Below, in pieces: positions 23,638 to 36,160 of a DNA stretch of 64,000 bases (positions are counted from its first letter, which is position 1; each line of letters opens with the position of its first letter). A program made the position numbers and the translations under genes. Under the pieces are notes generated by a model. That model did no database searches and was not told the DNA's origin. It worked only from the letters and a program-made list of their open reading frames with translations. The stretch is from Rutpela maculata (Eukaryota; Arthropoda; Insecta; Coleoptera; Cerambycidae), in contig OW386291.2 in assembly GCA_936432065.2 (NCBI GenBank), positions 99,823,823 through 99,887,822 of the forward strand, written 5' to 3'.

Positions 23638-23850
23638 TTGTACGCCTCTGGCTATCGCCCTGTATGGCGGATATGGCCCAATTTCAACAGGGAGTATTTT
23701 ACCACACTATTTTACATACGCGCCAAAGAAATAATTATTTTAAGTCTAATAGAAGTTATCGTGTTTACAAGAAACGATCTACACACACATACATTCGATA
23801 TGAAACGGATTTCTGTACGATTTTTTTTTCTACTATGATTATTATAATTT
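23638..23850 (+). repeat. half copy related to the 36161-37288 foldback
   Basis: CCCAATTTCAACAGGGAGTA, GTTTACAAGAAACG and CGGATTTCTGTACGA segments, in this order, match one arm of the foldback at 36161-37288 (36830-37060). Only one arm is present. The short ORFs here are not supported as genes. Confidence 0.55.
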
Positions 23851-23859
23851 TTTTTTGGT

Positions 23860-25365
23860 TAAAATATACCTATCTGATTAAATCAAATAGGTATAATAAT
23901 AAAGTAATGTGAATAGGTATTTAATAGCAAAATTCATTTCATAAACGAGTTCATAAGATGAGAATTTTAGGGCCAATAAAGCCATAAATTCATTTTCTAC
24001 GCCATGCTTTAAGCTGTTCAATTGTCAACAGAAAAGGTTAGCAAAGATAATATTTTACAATTACAACAGTATCCAAGTAGAGGGATGCTCTTAAAAATAA
24101 AGTTAACCATGAACATGTGTTGCTAGTAAAATCTACCAGAAATTCAAATATTTCTCTCTCGATCCTAGTAATTGCATCTCAAAAATAAAAATACCAAATT
24201 GTTCCCAATAAAATTTGAAATAAATAAAACTTCTAAATAAACTTTCTAATAATTTGTTAATTTACAAAAAATATATATTTTTTAAAATTTACTTTTTTGA
24301 ATAATATAAAGAATATGATGTAATAATAATACACAAATCATTAATAGGAGTATTCCCTTTTATCGAGCTAAACATTGATGTCTAATTTTAATGCAAAATA
24401 TTTATTTAAACAGCTGAAAATAAAAAAGACTTCGAAATTTCAGTTGATTAATGTTTAAATGCACCGACTCATAGAAGCGCATTTTTTTAAATATAAGTTG
24501 TTTTAATGTATTTTGCAGCACAATTAAGAACATGTTTTTTTTAATTTAAACATTTTTTTTTGGAATTTGCTTATAATTTTCACAGTTGTAATTATAAACA
24601 AATTTTAATAAGTCTGGATTTTTATGAAATCAAAAACAGTCAAGAATTATGAATGTAAATGAATAAACCAACATCTGAAAATTTGGGATTGATTTACTTG
24701 AATTTGGGCCCGAGATACGTTAATTTTTGTGTTTTGGTGTCTTATAAATAAAAAAATTCATATTTCTTCTTCTCTAAAGTTAGTCCTCAATGTTTTGATC
24801 TCACTTTCTAAAATTCTAAACTAATTCCAAAAAAATCGTTTAAATGAAGATGAAAAGAGTTTTTCTTATTACCATCATCAAATATTTGTAAAATTGTATA
24901 TATAAAAAAAATAATTGCCTTCTTACGAGTCTACGCACTTAAATAATAAATGACTGATATTTCAAAATCTTTTTAGATCTTTAGTCGTTTAAATAAATAT
25001 TTTGCGCTATTTGGTAAGAAGGTGTAGTTCACCTGCAAATTTTTTTATTTCTTTTATAATTACAATTCACATTTTTTAAAATGTCTCCCAGTAAATTTTA
25101 GCAGTTTTGGATAAGGAACAGAAAAATAAAATATTTCTAAGAAATCGATTTCGATTTATACACAATATTTAAAATACTAGCATCCCAAAAACAACTCAAT
25201 CTTGGTTTCGACACCTTAAAAAAATGGTCAAGCTTCTCAAGTAAATCTGGAATTAAAAAGTATGTAATGTTTGGTTGATCCATTTAAAAACCGAAAAAGT
25301 CGTACTACATATATCTTTCCTCTGCATTTTCAGTAGTAATTAAGTAAAATCAAGCTAGAAAAAAA
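23860..25365. other. unassigned AT-rich sequence
   Basis: No genes or clear repeats were recognised. Confidence 0.55.
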
Positions 25366-25369
25366 AATA

Positions 25370-25866
25370 AAAAATACAGACGGATAGATCACATATTTAT
25401 GAACATGTCCTAACAAAATTTATCGTTAAAGCCACGGTTTTCCCGGAAAAAATAGTCAAGTGTAACGTTATAACTCGGAGCGATATCCATGCGTGCACGC
25501 GCTTGAATACGCATGACTGTGACACCGACGCACTGAATTACATGTCACTAAATCAGAATTTGTTCAATATATATGAATGTTGGCTCATTTAAAAGATGAA
25601 AATTGTAGCTTTCTGATGTTTTTTTGTTTCAAACAATACAAGCAAAGGATGGATGGGACAAATATACTTATATATATTCTCACGCCCAAACTTGCAATAA
25701 ACAATATAGAAAAAAATAGAAGACCTTCAAAAAAATTCTTTCTTCATTGAGAACTGTTAAAAAGTATGCACACTCCATGATTATTATGGTTTATTAAGTT
25801 GTAGTAACGAGGATTAAAAAAAGTACTCTCAAATAATTTTAATTTCCTTGCTTGATGATTTTTTTG

Positions 25867-25906
<40 letters not shown>

Positions 25907-26560
25907 GGCTGTAACTTGTCAAGAAATTGACCCATTGAAAAAAGTAAAATATCGCTATTTCGGAAAAAAATGTATACTTTTCGAATGTTTAAACACAAAA
26001 TCGTTTATTTGTATGCATTTTTTCGAAAATATGATCAATCAGATCATGATAACAAATTGCGATTTTCACGATCTTATCCTTATAACTATGAAAATATCTT
26101 TGATTGTTTAGAATATAAATTCTGGAACTTTTCCAATACATTAACAAATGTATAAGGAATCCATTGGATATAGCTGAAATGTGGATAAGTGTACCTGTAA
26201 TAAATACAATACAGTAAAGGCACGTGAAAATTCTTGCGAGCGATTCAGCGGCTATGTGTGGTGTCTGTATATGCGTCCATAATTATATATTTTCATTCTA
26301 TACTCACTATTTATCCTCCCATTCAATAATAAAAATGTCTAAAACGTGTAATCAGAAAGAGAAAAAAAGCTTTATTTTACTCGATAGAACAGCTAAGAAT
26401 TTTTAGAAGTTCCATAGTGTACATTTAACCGTGCACTGACCGCGCAGAGTGACAAAATTATTTCACTATTTTTTTTTCAGGAATACCGTGGCTTTAGCGA
26501 TAAATTTTATTAGGACATTTTTTGTTCAGAAACACGTGGTCTATCCACCTGTATTTTTTC
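25370..26560. repeat. diverged foldback with central (TA)n
   Basis: AACAAAATTTATCGTTAAAG followed by CCACGGTTTTCC at about 25410-25450 is inversely matched near 26482-26520 (ATACCGTGGCTTTAGCG). The GATAGATCACATATTTATG block matches near 26520-26545. The arms are diverged. A (TA)n tract lies between them at 25869-25901. No ends with target duplication were found. Confidence 0.5.
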
Positions 26561-26914
26561 CTACCCTGACTTAATTTCAAAATTTTGAAAAAATGGATAA
26601 AAAATTTTTTTTTCACTTTTTTTTATGCTCTGCATCCGAGCGAAATGTAAACTTTTCAGGATATTATTCTATACACTTTCACGAACTCATTAAAAAAAAC
26701 TTATTCAGTTTGCAAATTTTTGTGGGTTTCACTATAAAATGTTCTGTGTCGTCTGAGCTAAAGGTTACTCTGAATAATCTGTCTGCTTCCTAATAAAACC
26801 ATAAATCATTGCAACACATAATTTTTATTACTCTTTTAATATCAATGTTACTATATCCACCCAAATAGTTAAAATCTGATAATATATGGTATAACTAATA
26901 TTAGTTCAATCAAT

Positions 26915-27159
26915 AGGTACATCCTGAGTATTCTATCAAGTGGTGGGGGTGGCGGGGGTGTGAGTTAGCTGCTATATCTCTTCAAAGTTCAACGTATATA
27001 TCTCGCGAACCGTTGCTGCTATGACAAAAATGGTAAAAACTCACTACAAATTGATTTACATGCTTATTTTCGTAGAACTAACCGTTTAAGCTCAAATATT
27101 GCGGCTAACGCACACCCCCGCCGCCCCTGCCAACTTTTCAAAATACTCAGGAGGTACCC
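26915..27159. mobile_element. 245-bp foldback MITE
   Basis: Inverted ends TAGGTACATCCTGAGTATT and AATACTCAGGAGGTACC, with inner matching GGGGGTGGCGGGGGTGTG and CACACCCCCGCCGCCCC blocks. It is non-coding. No clear target duplication is seen. Confidence 0.6.
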
Positions 27160-27419
27160 TCGAACAATTAAAGAAAATAAAATAACGTACCTAACACTGT
27201 TGTTTCAAGAAAAAAGTATCTGGACTCTATAACAAGATGGGAGGGTAAAAGTGGGATATGCAGAAAAAGGATTAATGTAACCGTAACGTATCTATTAATT
27301 CTTTGTTTATACATTCATTATATCCTTTGCACTAAAAAATACGCTATCAATATCGATTATCTTGTTCAGGTCGTAAATAACGCATAGCAACTATTATGAA
27401 AATGAAGGATCATATGGGG

Positions 27420-27963
27420 TGGCATCGTACGCTTTGCCCAGGGAAAGACATTTAAAGATTTAATTAATATTGTTACATATCTAATATGCAAAAAGGAAGA
27501 GTCATTAGATAACTTTAAAAATATAGTGGAGGAATTAAAACTTTTGCGAAAAATGAATGAAATTGGGAAGTTTAGTTGGTAGTCTTGCTCTCAAAGAGCT
27601 GAATAGAAACAAATCGATAAACCATTCGAAAGAACTACTTTCGTTTACTGAAGACGTTATGACACTAAGAACATTTTGTATAGAAAAAGCTGTAAATACT
27701 GTAGAAATTTTAAAAAAGAAACAAATATATTGCAATAAAGAATTCTTGTTAAGGTAACATTAATGTTACTTCTCCTGCATAACAGGAAGAGAGTTGGAGA
27801 TATTCAGTTTATTGAATTGATTGATGTCACTAAACAGGACAAAACAGACCAAGCAGGTGAAGTTTTCGAAGCGCTAAGTCCAACCCAAATTTATTTCCCC
27901 TTAACTGTTCTCTCTAGCACACAGCCTTATCAAAATGCACAGTTTGCATACTTTAGTCATTAA
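27420..27963 (+). pseudogene. decayed fragment of a conserved element-like protein
   Basis: Two frames separated by a stop at about 27755 read as one protein-like stretch. The first holds LLSFTEDVMTLRTFCIEKAV, and the second begins with LMLLLLHNRKRVGDIQFIEL. The spacing resembles an uncharacterised protein family common in arthropods and cnidarians, with LPLTEDL...LxxYL and ILFNRxRxGE motifs, possibly related to tyrosine recombinases in which that Arg would be catalytic. This is pattern memory only. Frame breaks and short length mark it as a pseudogene; the TSD and ends are unknown. Confidence 0.35.
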
Positions 27964-28039
27964 TTACTTTCTCTGTTAGATGACGACCTCGTATATTATT
28001 ATTAACTAAAAACTATGGTTATTTTCCTAAGATTTGTGT

Positions 28040-28312
28040 AATTTTTCTCCATCGCATTTTTTTTTGCATATTTTTCATATTTTTCTCCACGGCAGTTGTG
28101 TTAACTACATGCCAAATATTATCGTTCACCGTCATATATTTTCTTTGTGTTTAGGGTGACCACCTTGTATGTTTTTTCAAATGTTTCTTTGACAGTTATG
28201 TCAGCTTCATGCGAAATATTATCGTCCTGCGTCACATTTTTTAATTTTTTTTGGTAACCCCACCATATTTTTTCAAATTTGTTTAGAGTGACTACCCTGT
28301 ATATTTTTATTT
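28040..28312. repeat. degenerate ~100-bp tandem repeat
   Basis: Successive units share CATGCSAAATATTATCGTYC, then TTTTT and a GGTGACCACCYTGTATRTTTT segment. About 2.5 units are visible. The same unit is amplified at 37310-37810. Confidence 0.65.
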
Positions 28313-28365
28313 TTAAAAACAAAAAACTTATGGGTTATTATAAATGTTACAAACCCTTTATATCA

Positions 28366-28640
28366 CTCGGTATGTCATATACACAAATGCACAGTGTATT
28401 TTACAATAACTAAAATTGATATTTTAATAAAATATTTTCGTAAATGATTCATCACCACTGAATAATAAATAATGAATTTGTTATTTTTTTAATCAATCTG
28501 CATCGTCTTGATTTTTTTTTCCAATAATTTTTTTAGACCTCAATTGAAACTAAACTCAATAACAATTTATTTAGCTCACTCTTTGAGAATTATTTCTCAT
28601 CTTATTTTCTTCATTTCTAAAATTACACTACATAATAAAG
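28366..28640. repeat. dispersed direct repeat, copy 1
   Basis: GGTATGTCATATACACAAAT through the ATTATTTCTCATCTTATTT segment recurs at 33905-34165 in the same orientation with point changes. A more diverged piece lies near 31270-31375. Confidence 0.65.
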
Positions 28641-28644
28641 CGCA

Positions 28645-29459
28645 ATCACTACATATTTACTTGTCTCAATGTTCCACGGGACACGTTTCTAGACGACTTT
28701 TTCGAATTCTGTACCTCTACTATTACACCTTTTAATTATTTTTTGTGGGATTATTTGAAGTCATATGTCTATAAAAGTCTATGTCAACACATCTCAAAAT
28801 CTAGAGGATGTATATATCGAATTGGGGTGAAATAAGAAGCGACTCACAAGGTTCTAGAGTAAAGCCGGAAGTTGCAATTTTTTACATTTTTAAGTGAAAA
28901 CCATTTTTATTTCAGCAGAAAGAAAGTCATAGGAAAAATTGTCAAGCAATAAAATTCAGCTGGCCACGGAGTCTTCGTAGAACAGCGCATAGAAAATTTT
29001 CAACACCTCTGCATTTTATTTATTAGTATGCCAATTTTAAATTTTTATGAAAAATTCTAAATCTTAAAAAAACCATTGAAAAGAAGTGTCTTAAAAATAT
29101 ATTTTCTAAATGAAGAGTGCGCAAAAAAATTGGAAAATGATATCACTGCATTTTCTTTAAATTAATATGTAAATTTTAAACATTAAAACACAACATTAAA
29201 TTATAAATAATGTTTGTATTTGTGAATCAACTGTTTGAAAATTACACGCTTGTCGAAACTGCGGTAACGTTTGGTTATAATAAATTAATGATAAAAAACA
29301 AAGAAAGGTGTTTTCATCTGTTTCATTATGATTAATTATCACAATGTAATGGCTTCCACTATTTAATTTGTTTAATAATTGTTGAAAATAAATCATTTTA
29401 AAACATTTTTTGAATGGGGGAAGTCTCCATATTTTTCTATTATTTGAATCTCCGAATAT
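28645..29459. other. unassigned AT-rich sequence
   Basis: Nothing recognisable. Confidence 0.55.
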
Positions 29460-29462
29460 CTA

Positions 29463-29741
29463 CGACAGACAGACCGACAGACAGACCGACAAACAGACCG
29501 ACAGACAGACCGACAGACAGACCGACAGACAGACCGACAGACAGACCGACAGACAGACCGACAGACAGACCGACAGACAGACCGACAGACAGACCGACAG
29601 ACAGACCGACAGGACAGAAATTATTTTTTTTCGCTCAAACTTAAAATCTCGACGTTTCATGACATTTTAAGCCTATTTGGACAATAAAAATTTTTTAAAA
29701 TTTTTTTGTTACTATACTTCCACTGGACGTGGAAGTAAAAT
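29463..29741 (+). repeat. dispersed repeat copy 2 with expanded 12-bp minisatellite
   Basis: An ACAGACAGACCG array of about 12 units (29465-29612) is followed by the conserved tail (CTCAAACTTAAAATCTCGAC) and the hairpin CTTCCACTGGACGTGGAAG. The upstream block seen in copies at 7469 and 38009 is absent. The long TDRQTDR or CLSVCLSV ORFs are repeat translation only. Confidence 0.75.
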
Positions 29742-32514
29742 GAACATAACCTGTTAACCGGTATTTAAATATGTACCGAAATATGTAAAAAAATTATGTA
29801 ATGAAGGGTAGGTTAGAGGCAACTTTTTAATGTGCTACAAAATGTTTTTACCGTAATGTGCTTGAATTAGAAATTTCATTTCTACCGTGTGGTCCACGGT
29901 ACACAATGATTCTTTTCTCCATAATTCCCGCCAACTAATTAGTTTAAAATGTGTCATATATTCCTTAAAATGAGCAGTGGTCCATTTACTTTAAAATTCA
30001 GTCAAAGTAAGTTCTAGTATCTTCTTTTGTGTCTTATTATTAACACGTGTTTGTTACCTCTCTGTCCCTTTTCAACATTACATTGAACCTTTCTGGAATC
30101 TTATTCATTTTAAACATTTATGTTGCAGGCACTTTTTCTAAGAAACTATTCAGTTTTCATTAATTTTATATAATTCTCTGTTACTTAAATAAAATTAAAT
30201 GGAAAACACATATTACAAACAAATAATAGAAAAGAAAATGGGACTATTAAAAAAAAAAATGTTTAAAAAGATTTATTTTCAATAATTTTTGAAAATTTTA
30301 ATTCTTATACAAGTTTAAAATTGACATATTGAATTAAGGAAGGTGGTTTTATGTTTTTTGTACACTCCATGGTAAGCTTGTTAAAATTTTGCAGCTTATA
30401 TATTTTTTCCATGGCATTCTTTCTACTGAGATGTTAAATTTTATTTTTACTCGGCCATTCTTAAATTCGAAAAAAGGAGTATAAAGAAAATTGAACTTCG
30501 GATTACGAAAGAAAGTTACTATTAAAAATAAAAAAGTTGCAAACTTCGGCTAAATTGGAAGTAACCCAAAAAAAATTGTGTGCCGGTGACTTCAAGTAAC
30601 CAAAAACATTTTATAGTACTTTACTTCCTACTGAAAAATGCCTAACGCGCCCATAGAAGTTTCACGGTAAAAACTTGTCCCCATCCTTTATCTAGAAAGA
30701 TAAAAGTTTCTCGCTGTATTAATGAATGCAATTTTTCACTATCGACATGGTAATAAAAATCCATATTTTCTACACTTATTAAAATTTGACCTTCATATTA
30801 ACAGTTATTGTTAACAAATATGTAAATATGCTAATATACTAGTTAGGTAAATACTTTAAAACACTCATTATTGGAGAACCAATCAAAACAACTATCTTCT
30901 AGCTAATACTGACGAAGTATTGAATTACTAGTATATTAGCGTGCCCAGATTAGGGCAACAATATACAGAAAGTAGGTATTTTCATAATAAATAAGAAAAT
31001 GTGTAAGTTGTGATTTGCATAATACCTAAATAATATTCTCTAATCATGATAAAAGCAAATAAATAAAAATAATCGATTGCAAATATGTAAAATATAAAAA
31101 AAGGTGAAAACTTGAGGCCAATTGATTGATCATTTTTGAAAAATAATTAACGTAATCTAAACGTTGCCTAAACTTTCGTTAACATAACCTGTTTGTTATG
31201 AATAGCTCCCTACTCAGAAGTGCCTAATCTTTGTTAATTACATTTTTTTTCAGAGTTTTTCAACTGATAGGTGATATATACAATGAGTGTCAATATCACA
31301 CACAATTATTTAGCTTACTTTTTCAGAATTTTACTTGACTATTTTCTGTATTCCTACAATTACTCTACCTATATTGCCGCATTGTCATACGTATATTATA
31401 ATGACAATGCATAGTCATTGTTCATCCCTGAACTAGCTTCATCTGATAATGTAATAAAATTGTAGTATCTGTCTGTATTATGTTCTTTCAGGCAGGAGGA
31501 GTCTGGCCTATCTACAAATTGTTGTTTACATTATTTCTCACTTTAAACTATACTTTATAATCAGGGCCCCAACAGGGGAGGGGGGTTAGGTCCAGTAGGT
31601 ACCGTGGTACCAGGGCCCGACCACTTAGAGGTCCGAATAAACTAGGAAACGCAATGCAAAAATATTAAAGTAATTAAAATTTGGGTACAGGTAGTGTAGT
31701 TATAATGAAAGGGGCCGGGGCCCATGATTTGATGTGAGTGCCTGTTAATAAAATAAGTCTATGAACTGAAAATTGACAAAACTTTGATGCACCGACCATT
31801 TGAACCGTAACTAAGATAATATATAAACATATATAAACATTTATTTATTACGGCACTTGTCCCTTTTATAGATAAGAGAATGGGATAACGCTGAAAACAA
31901 CCTATTTAGCAGCGTTAACAAATTTAAGAGCTAAAGCTCCATATACTTTATAACTTTCACCCAAACTAAATCTAAGAGCATATTATATATGTATAATTTT
32001 CTGAAAAGGCATAAATAAAATCAAGAGTATCGAAATCAACCGCAGTTTAATCTTTTATTGCAATTAAGCCGCGAACGTAATTCGACAATTTCTCCTACAT
32101 TCCTAAACCGATTAAAATAATTTTTTGATAGACTTTTATAGGCAACTTTATAGAATGGTACTAGCCTATTGAAAACTAAAGAAAGAAAAACATTTTTTTC
32201 TTGTGTGAAAAACAAAAAAAAAATATATTTTTTGTTGACTTCAATATCCCAGTATCATTCTATCAAGTATTTTCTAAAAGCCTGTCAAAGTATTTTCTCA
32301 ATCGGTTCATAGGAAAACTTGTCGAATTACGAAATCATTTTTTTAAGCCACACCGCCACCCTTAAAGCAATTGTACAAATTCAACAAAATATATTAACGT
32401 TGAGATCCAACGTTACCGTATGTAACAGTTCATACAAAATAAGGTAATAAATTATATTTTTAAATCATACTACCTATTACACTATTTCATAATATAATAT
32501 TTAGAATCAAAAGA
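29742..32514. other. unassigned AT-rich sequence
   Basis: No gene is recognised. GGGCCC-rich segments at 31563-31725 resemble the ends of a hAT-like MITE, but no inverted ends or duplication could be confirmed. A piece near 31270-31375 is related to the direct repeat at 28366. Confidence 0.5.
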
Positions 32515-32518
32515 TTGT

Positions 32519-33849
32519 AATAGTATATTACGTAATGAGTGTTGTAAGAAGCATATTACGCACGAATGGAAAAGTTACGCACGATGCCGCGTAGCGGCTA
32601 GTGGGTATTTCCATGAGTGCGTAATTGCTTTAAAACTCGAATTATGTACTATGCTTTACCTACGATCATATTTATTTATTTATTTAGTAAAATCTGAATT
32701 TAGTTTACTTGTCAACAATATTATTCAACAAATATTGTGTCAGTTTTGACAGCGTTTGAAAATTACGTAGGCGCATTTGTCTTTTTAAACCCCGCGTCAA
32801 CTAAGCCACCCATATTTGCGTGTCCCGTGCGTTTTGTTTACCGTGCGATTAGTTTACAGTGCGTTTTGTTTACAATATGTAAAATCCAACTTACATAGAT
32901 GGCAGGTAGTGTGTTTTTTACTATTTACAGTAGTGATCGTAGGTAAATAAATTGACATTTTTATTAGATGAAATTAATATTTTACTCGCTTATTGTTTTG
33001 TAATATACAGTTTTGTGATTTTAAGAATTTTTGAGGGAAACGATTATTATATTATTTACCTACGATCACTACTGTAACTAGTCAAAAACACACTACCTGA
33101 CATCTATGTAAGTTGAACTTTACATATTGTAAACAAATCGCACTGTAAACAAACCGCACGGTAAACAAAACGCACGGGACACGCAATTATCGGTGGCTTA
33201 TATCGCTGACGCGGGGTTTAAAAAAACAAATGCGCCTACGTAATTTTCAAACGCTGTCAAAACTGACATAATATTTGTTGAATAATATTGTTGACAACTA
33301 AATCAGGATTTTACTAAATAAATAAATGAATATGATCGTAGGTAATAGTATATTACGTAATGAGAATTGTAAGAAGCATATTACGCACGAATGGAAAAGT
33401 TATTTTCATGAGTGCGTAATTGCTTTACAACTCGAATTATGTACTATACTTTACCTACGATCATACTTATTTATTTATTTAGTAAAATCTGGATTTAGTT
33501 TACTAGTCAACAATGTCATTCAACAAATATTATGTCAGTTTTGACAGCGTTTGAAAATTACGTAGGCCCATTTGTTTTTTTTAAACCCCGCGTCAGCGAT
33601 ATAAGCCACCTATAAGTGTCCCGTGCGTTTTGATTACCGTGCGATTTGTTTACAGTGCGTTTTGTTTACAATACGTAAAATTCAACTTACATGAATGGCA
33701 GGTAGTGTGTTTTTTACTATTTACAGTAGTGATCGTAGGTAAAGTATAGTACATAATTCGAGGTGTAAAGCAATTACGCACTCATGAAAATAACTTTTCC
33801 ATTCGTGCGTAATATGCTTCTTACAACACTCATTACGTAATATACTATT
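32519..33849. mobile_element. compound foldback element with TTGT duplication
   Basis: Ends AATAGTATATTACGTAATGA and its exact inverse, with about 50 bp of terminal matching and TTGT on both sides (32515-32518, 33850-33853). Inside, one ~430-bp unit occurs three times in alternating orientation (about 32520-32945, inverse 33050-33345, direct 33345-33740). All share CCGTGCGTTTTGTTTACC, GTTTTGACAGCGTTTGA and ACCTACGATCA blocks. It is non-coding. One unit has a unique GCCGCGTAGCGGC palindrome near 32586. Confidence 0.75.
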
Positions 33850-33904
33850 TTGTACGACATGCTTTGAAATTAGCCGAACTGTCAATAATAAATGTCAGTT
33901 ACTA

Positions 33905-34190
33905 TTGGTATGTCATATACACAAATTCACACTGTATTTTACAATAACTAAAATTGATATTCTAATTACATGTTTTCATAAGTGATTTATCACCACTGAA
34001 TAATAAATAATTAATTTGTTTCTTTTTTAATCAACCTCATCTACTTGTTTTTTTTTTCAAATAATTTTCTAGACCTCAATTGAAACTAAATATAGAATAT
34101 GATGAGTCAACATCGATAACAATTTTTAGTTCACTCTGAGAATTATTTCTCATCTTATTTCCTCTATTTCTGCAATTACACCACGGATAT
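33905..34190. repeat. dispersed direct repeat, copy 2
   Basis: Same orientation as 28366-28640, with GGTATGTCATATACACAAAT and the CACCACTGAATAATAAATAA blocks conserved. It directly follows the compound foldback. Confidence 0.65.
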
Positions 34191-34316
34191 CGCACGTATG
34201 TGATACGTTTCAAAAAGACAAGCAACACAATGGCCTATTTTTACAGAGTGCGTTAGCAATCCTAAATGTATTAACAACACAGTGAGTATCTAAAGAAAAA
34301 GTGTCTTCTCCATATA

Positions 34317-34440
34317 TACGGTGCCAGAACGCATATACATATCGGGAATATATAGGGAGCCACTTGCTCACATTAAATGCGGAAAATATTGGGTGCGAGA
34401 ACGTCAATTTAGTTTTCGGTGCCACTTGGTGATTTTACGC

Positions 34441-34441
<1 letters not shown>
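34317..34441 (-). repeat. GGCACC-rich module abutting (TA)n
   Basis: Inverse relative of 16772-16875: it contains GGTGCCAGAACG, GAGAACGTCAATTTAGTTTT and CGGTGCCACTTGG and ends at the TA array. Confidence 0.5.

Positions 34442-34522
<81 letters not shown>
34442..34522. repeat. (TA)n microsatellite
   Basis: About 40 TA units separate a GGCACC module from a diverged copy of the palindrome's outer module. Confidence 0.95.
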
Positions 34523-34525
<3 letters not shown>

Positions 34526-34830
34526 CTTTGCCGACTATACAAGCCCACTTCGTAATAAAGTGCCGACTATACAGACCAAAAATGACAGTTTCAGACCCGG
34601 CTTCGGGCTTGTGAACGTCTGACTATGTTTTTGGCATCAGTGACCTTGGGAGATTAACATAAACACAATTTCAGGTGGGCATGTAAAGATGGTTTTATCA
34701 CAATTTATATACTGATTTAGTTTCGGGTCTGACTGGGTAGGGGGCGCTCTTGTTGGGCTTGTATATTGTATATAATCTGTACTACTTTTATAACTTTCAC
34801 AGACCCTAAATTTGGCAACAACGCTTTTGC
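34523..34830 (+). repeat. diverged copy of the palindrome's outer module
   Basis: It aligns in order with 8211-8530: ACAGACCAAAA, CAGACCCxGCxxCGGGC, GGGTCTGACTGGGTAGGGGGCG, TGTATATTGTATATAA and CAGACCCTAAATTTGGCAAC. As in the palindrome, it starts directly after a (TA)n array, so this module behaves as an element terminus. Confidence 0.65.
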
Positions 34831-35119
34831 ATCGAACTACTAAGTTTGTGGTCTTTTCTATTCGCGGCAGGCTGCTGAGCTGCAAATTAAATTATTATTT
34901 ATTATTTTGTTGACAGTAGTCAATTTTTATTCGATAATATGTGACAAATAAAATTAATCCAGTTGTAATTATTTTTCAAAAAAGAGCTTCTTGAACACAA
35001 GGGAGCTTTTAAGCAAAGGACCCCTCAGAATCCTTATAGAAAATTACTCTCGACTAAATTTTCTGAAAATTATAGTTTTTCAATTACAGCTGTTAGAAGT
35101 TTTGATCAATCAAATGAAT

Positions 35120-35420
35120 GAAATGAAATGAAAAAAGTTCAACGCTGAATCACTTTATTAATTAAAACATTAATTTAGCAAAAAATCTGCGACTTCCAGT
35201 GCCATCGGAAACTACCCCTTGCCCTTGAGTCCTCGTATTTTAAAATTTTTAAAATTCAAAACTAGGCCGAATACCACTCTGGTTTCAAAAATAATACAGT
35301 ACAATAATTTATTGATTAAAACAATATTAAAAAAAATGGTCTCCCACGGCCATCAGAAACTCTCCAAGATTCAAAATTAATGTTTTAATTAATAAAGTGT
35401 TTTAGTGCTGAAATCAGCAT
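35120..35420. repeat. short diverged foldback
   Basis: CACTTTATTAATTAAAACAT (35151-35170) is inversely matched by ATGTTTTAATTAATAAAGTG (35381-35400). The inner parts match weakly. It is non-coding. Confidence 0.5.
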
Positions 35421-35679
35421 GGTATTCGACGTGGTTTTGAATGTGGAAAAATTTAAAATGCAAAGGGTTGCTCAAGGAGTAATTTTCGATGGTCGTGGCA
35501 AGCGGAAATGTTTGCTAAATTAATGTTCGAATTGACAGTTTTTTTAGCGTTGAAACGGCCTGATATTCGGTCTCGTTTCGAGTCTTGAGAATTTTCAGAT
35601 ACAAAGGGTTGCTCAAGTGTATCTGATAGCCATGTATCTGATGACGAGGAAGTTGTATTTAACTCATAAAAATATTCTA

Positions 35680-35850
35680 CATTTACTTTGCCAACTATAC
35701 AAGCCCATTTCGTAACAAACTGCTGACTATACAAACTAAAAATGACATCTGCAGACCCGGGTTCGGGCTTGTGAACGTCTGAACACCAATGGATTTGGGA
35801 GATTAACATATCAAAACTTCAGGTGGGCTTGTAAAGACGGTCTAAAAAGT
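35680..35850 (+). repeat. second diverged copy of the outer module, without (TA)n
   Basis: ATTTACTTTGCC, ACTATACAAGCCCA, CAGACCCGGGTTCGGGC and GAACGTCTGA align with 34523-34640. No TA array precedes this copy. Confidence 0.6.
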
Positions 35851-36160
35851 ATTTCTCGTCATAACCTCCCTCGTAAGTATGCTCTAATTCTTTTGTTTTG
35901 TCAATCGTAAGTGACGCCTTATGTACCAAATACTTGTTGCCATTGGCAACGGGTCATTATTTTTCATAAGGTAAGGTTCATAAGGGAAATAAAGTAAATT
36001 TGGGAACAATTTTATATAACAAGTTAGCCCAGTCAATGAACGTCAATAAGGGTGTCTAGAGGGAAATGCCAAGATCACAATTTTTGACTTCAGGGCTGTG
36101 TTTGGACTATTTAGGAGGTAAACATACCAAGTCCCCGAACGTAGGAGGTGGAGGGTGCAG

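Noticed and set aside
29465..29612. CRISPR-like array
   Set aside because: The units are a 12-bp tandem minisatellite with no unique spacers, in a eukaryotic context.
29410..29670. Long ORFs reading TDRQTDR / PTDRPTDR / CLSVCLSV on both strands
   Set aside because: They are translations of a 12-bp ACAGACAGACCG array, open in several frames at once.
31563..31755. Possible hAT MITE with GGGCCC-rich ends
   Set aside because: No matching inverted ends or 8-bp duplication could be found.
34321..34622. ORFs with YIYIYIYI runs here and at 8141, 16515, 25744 and 38594
   Set aside because: They are produced by (TA)n microsatellites and carry no protein motif.
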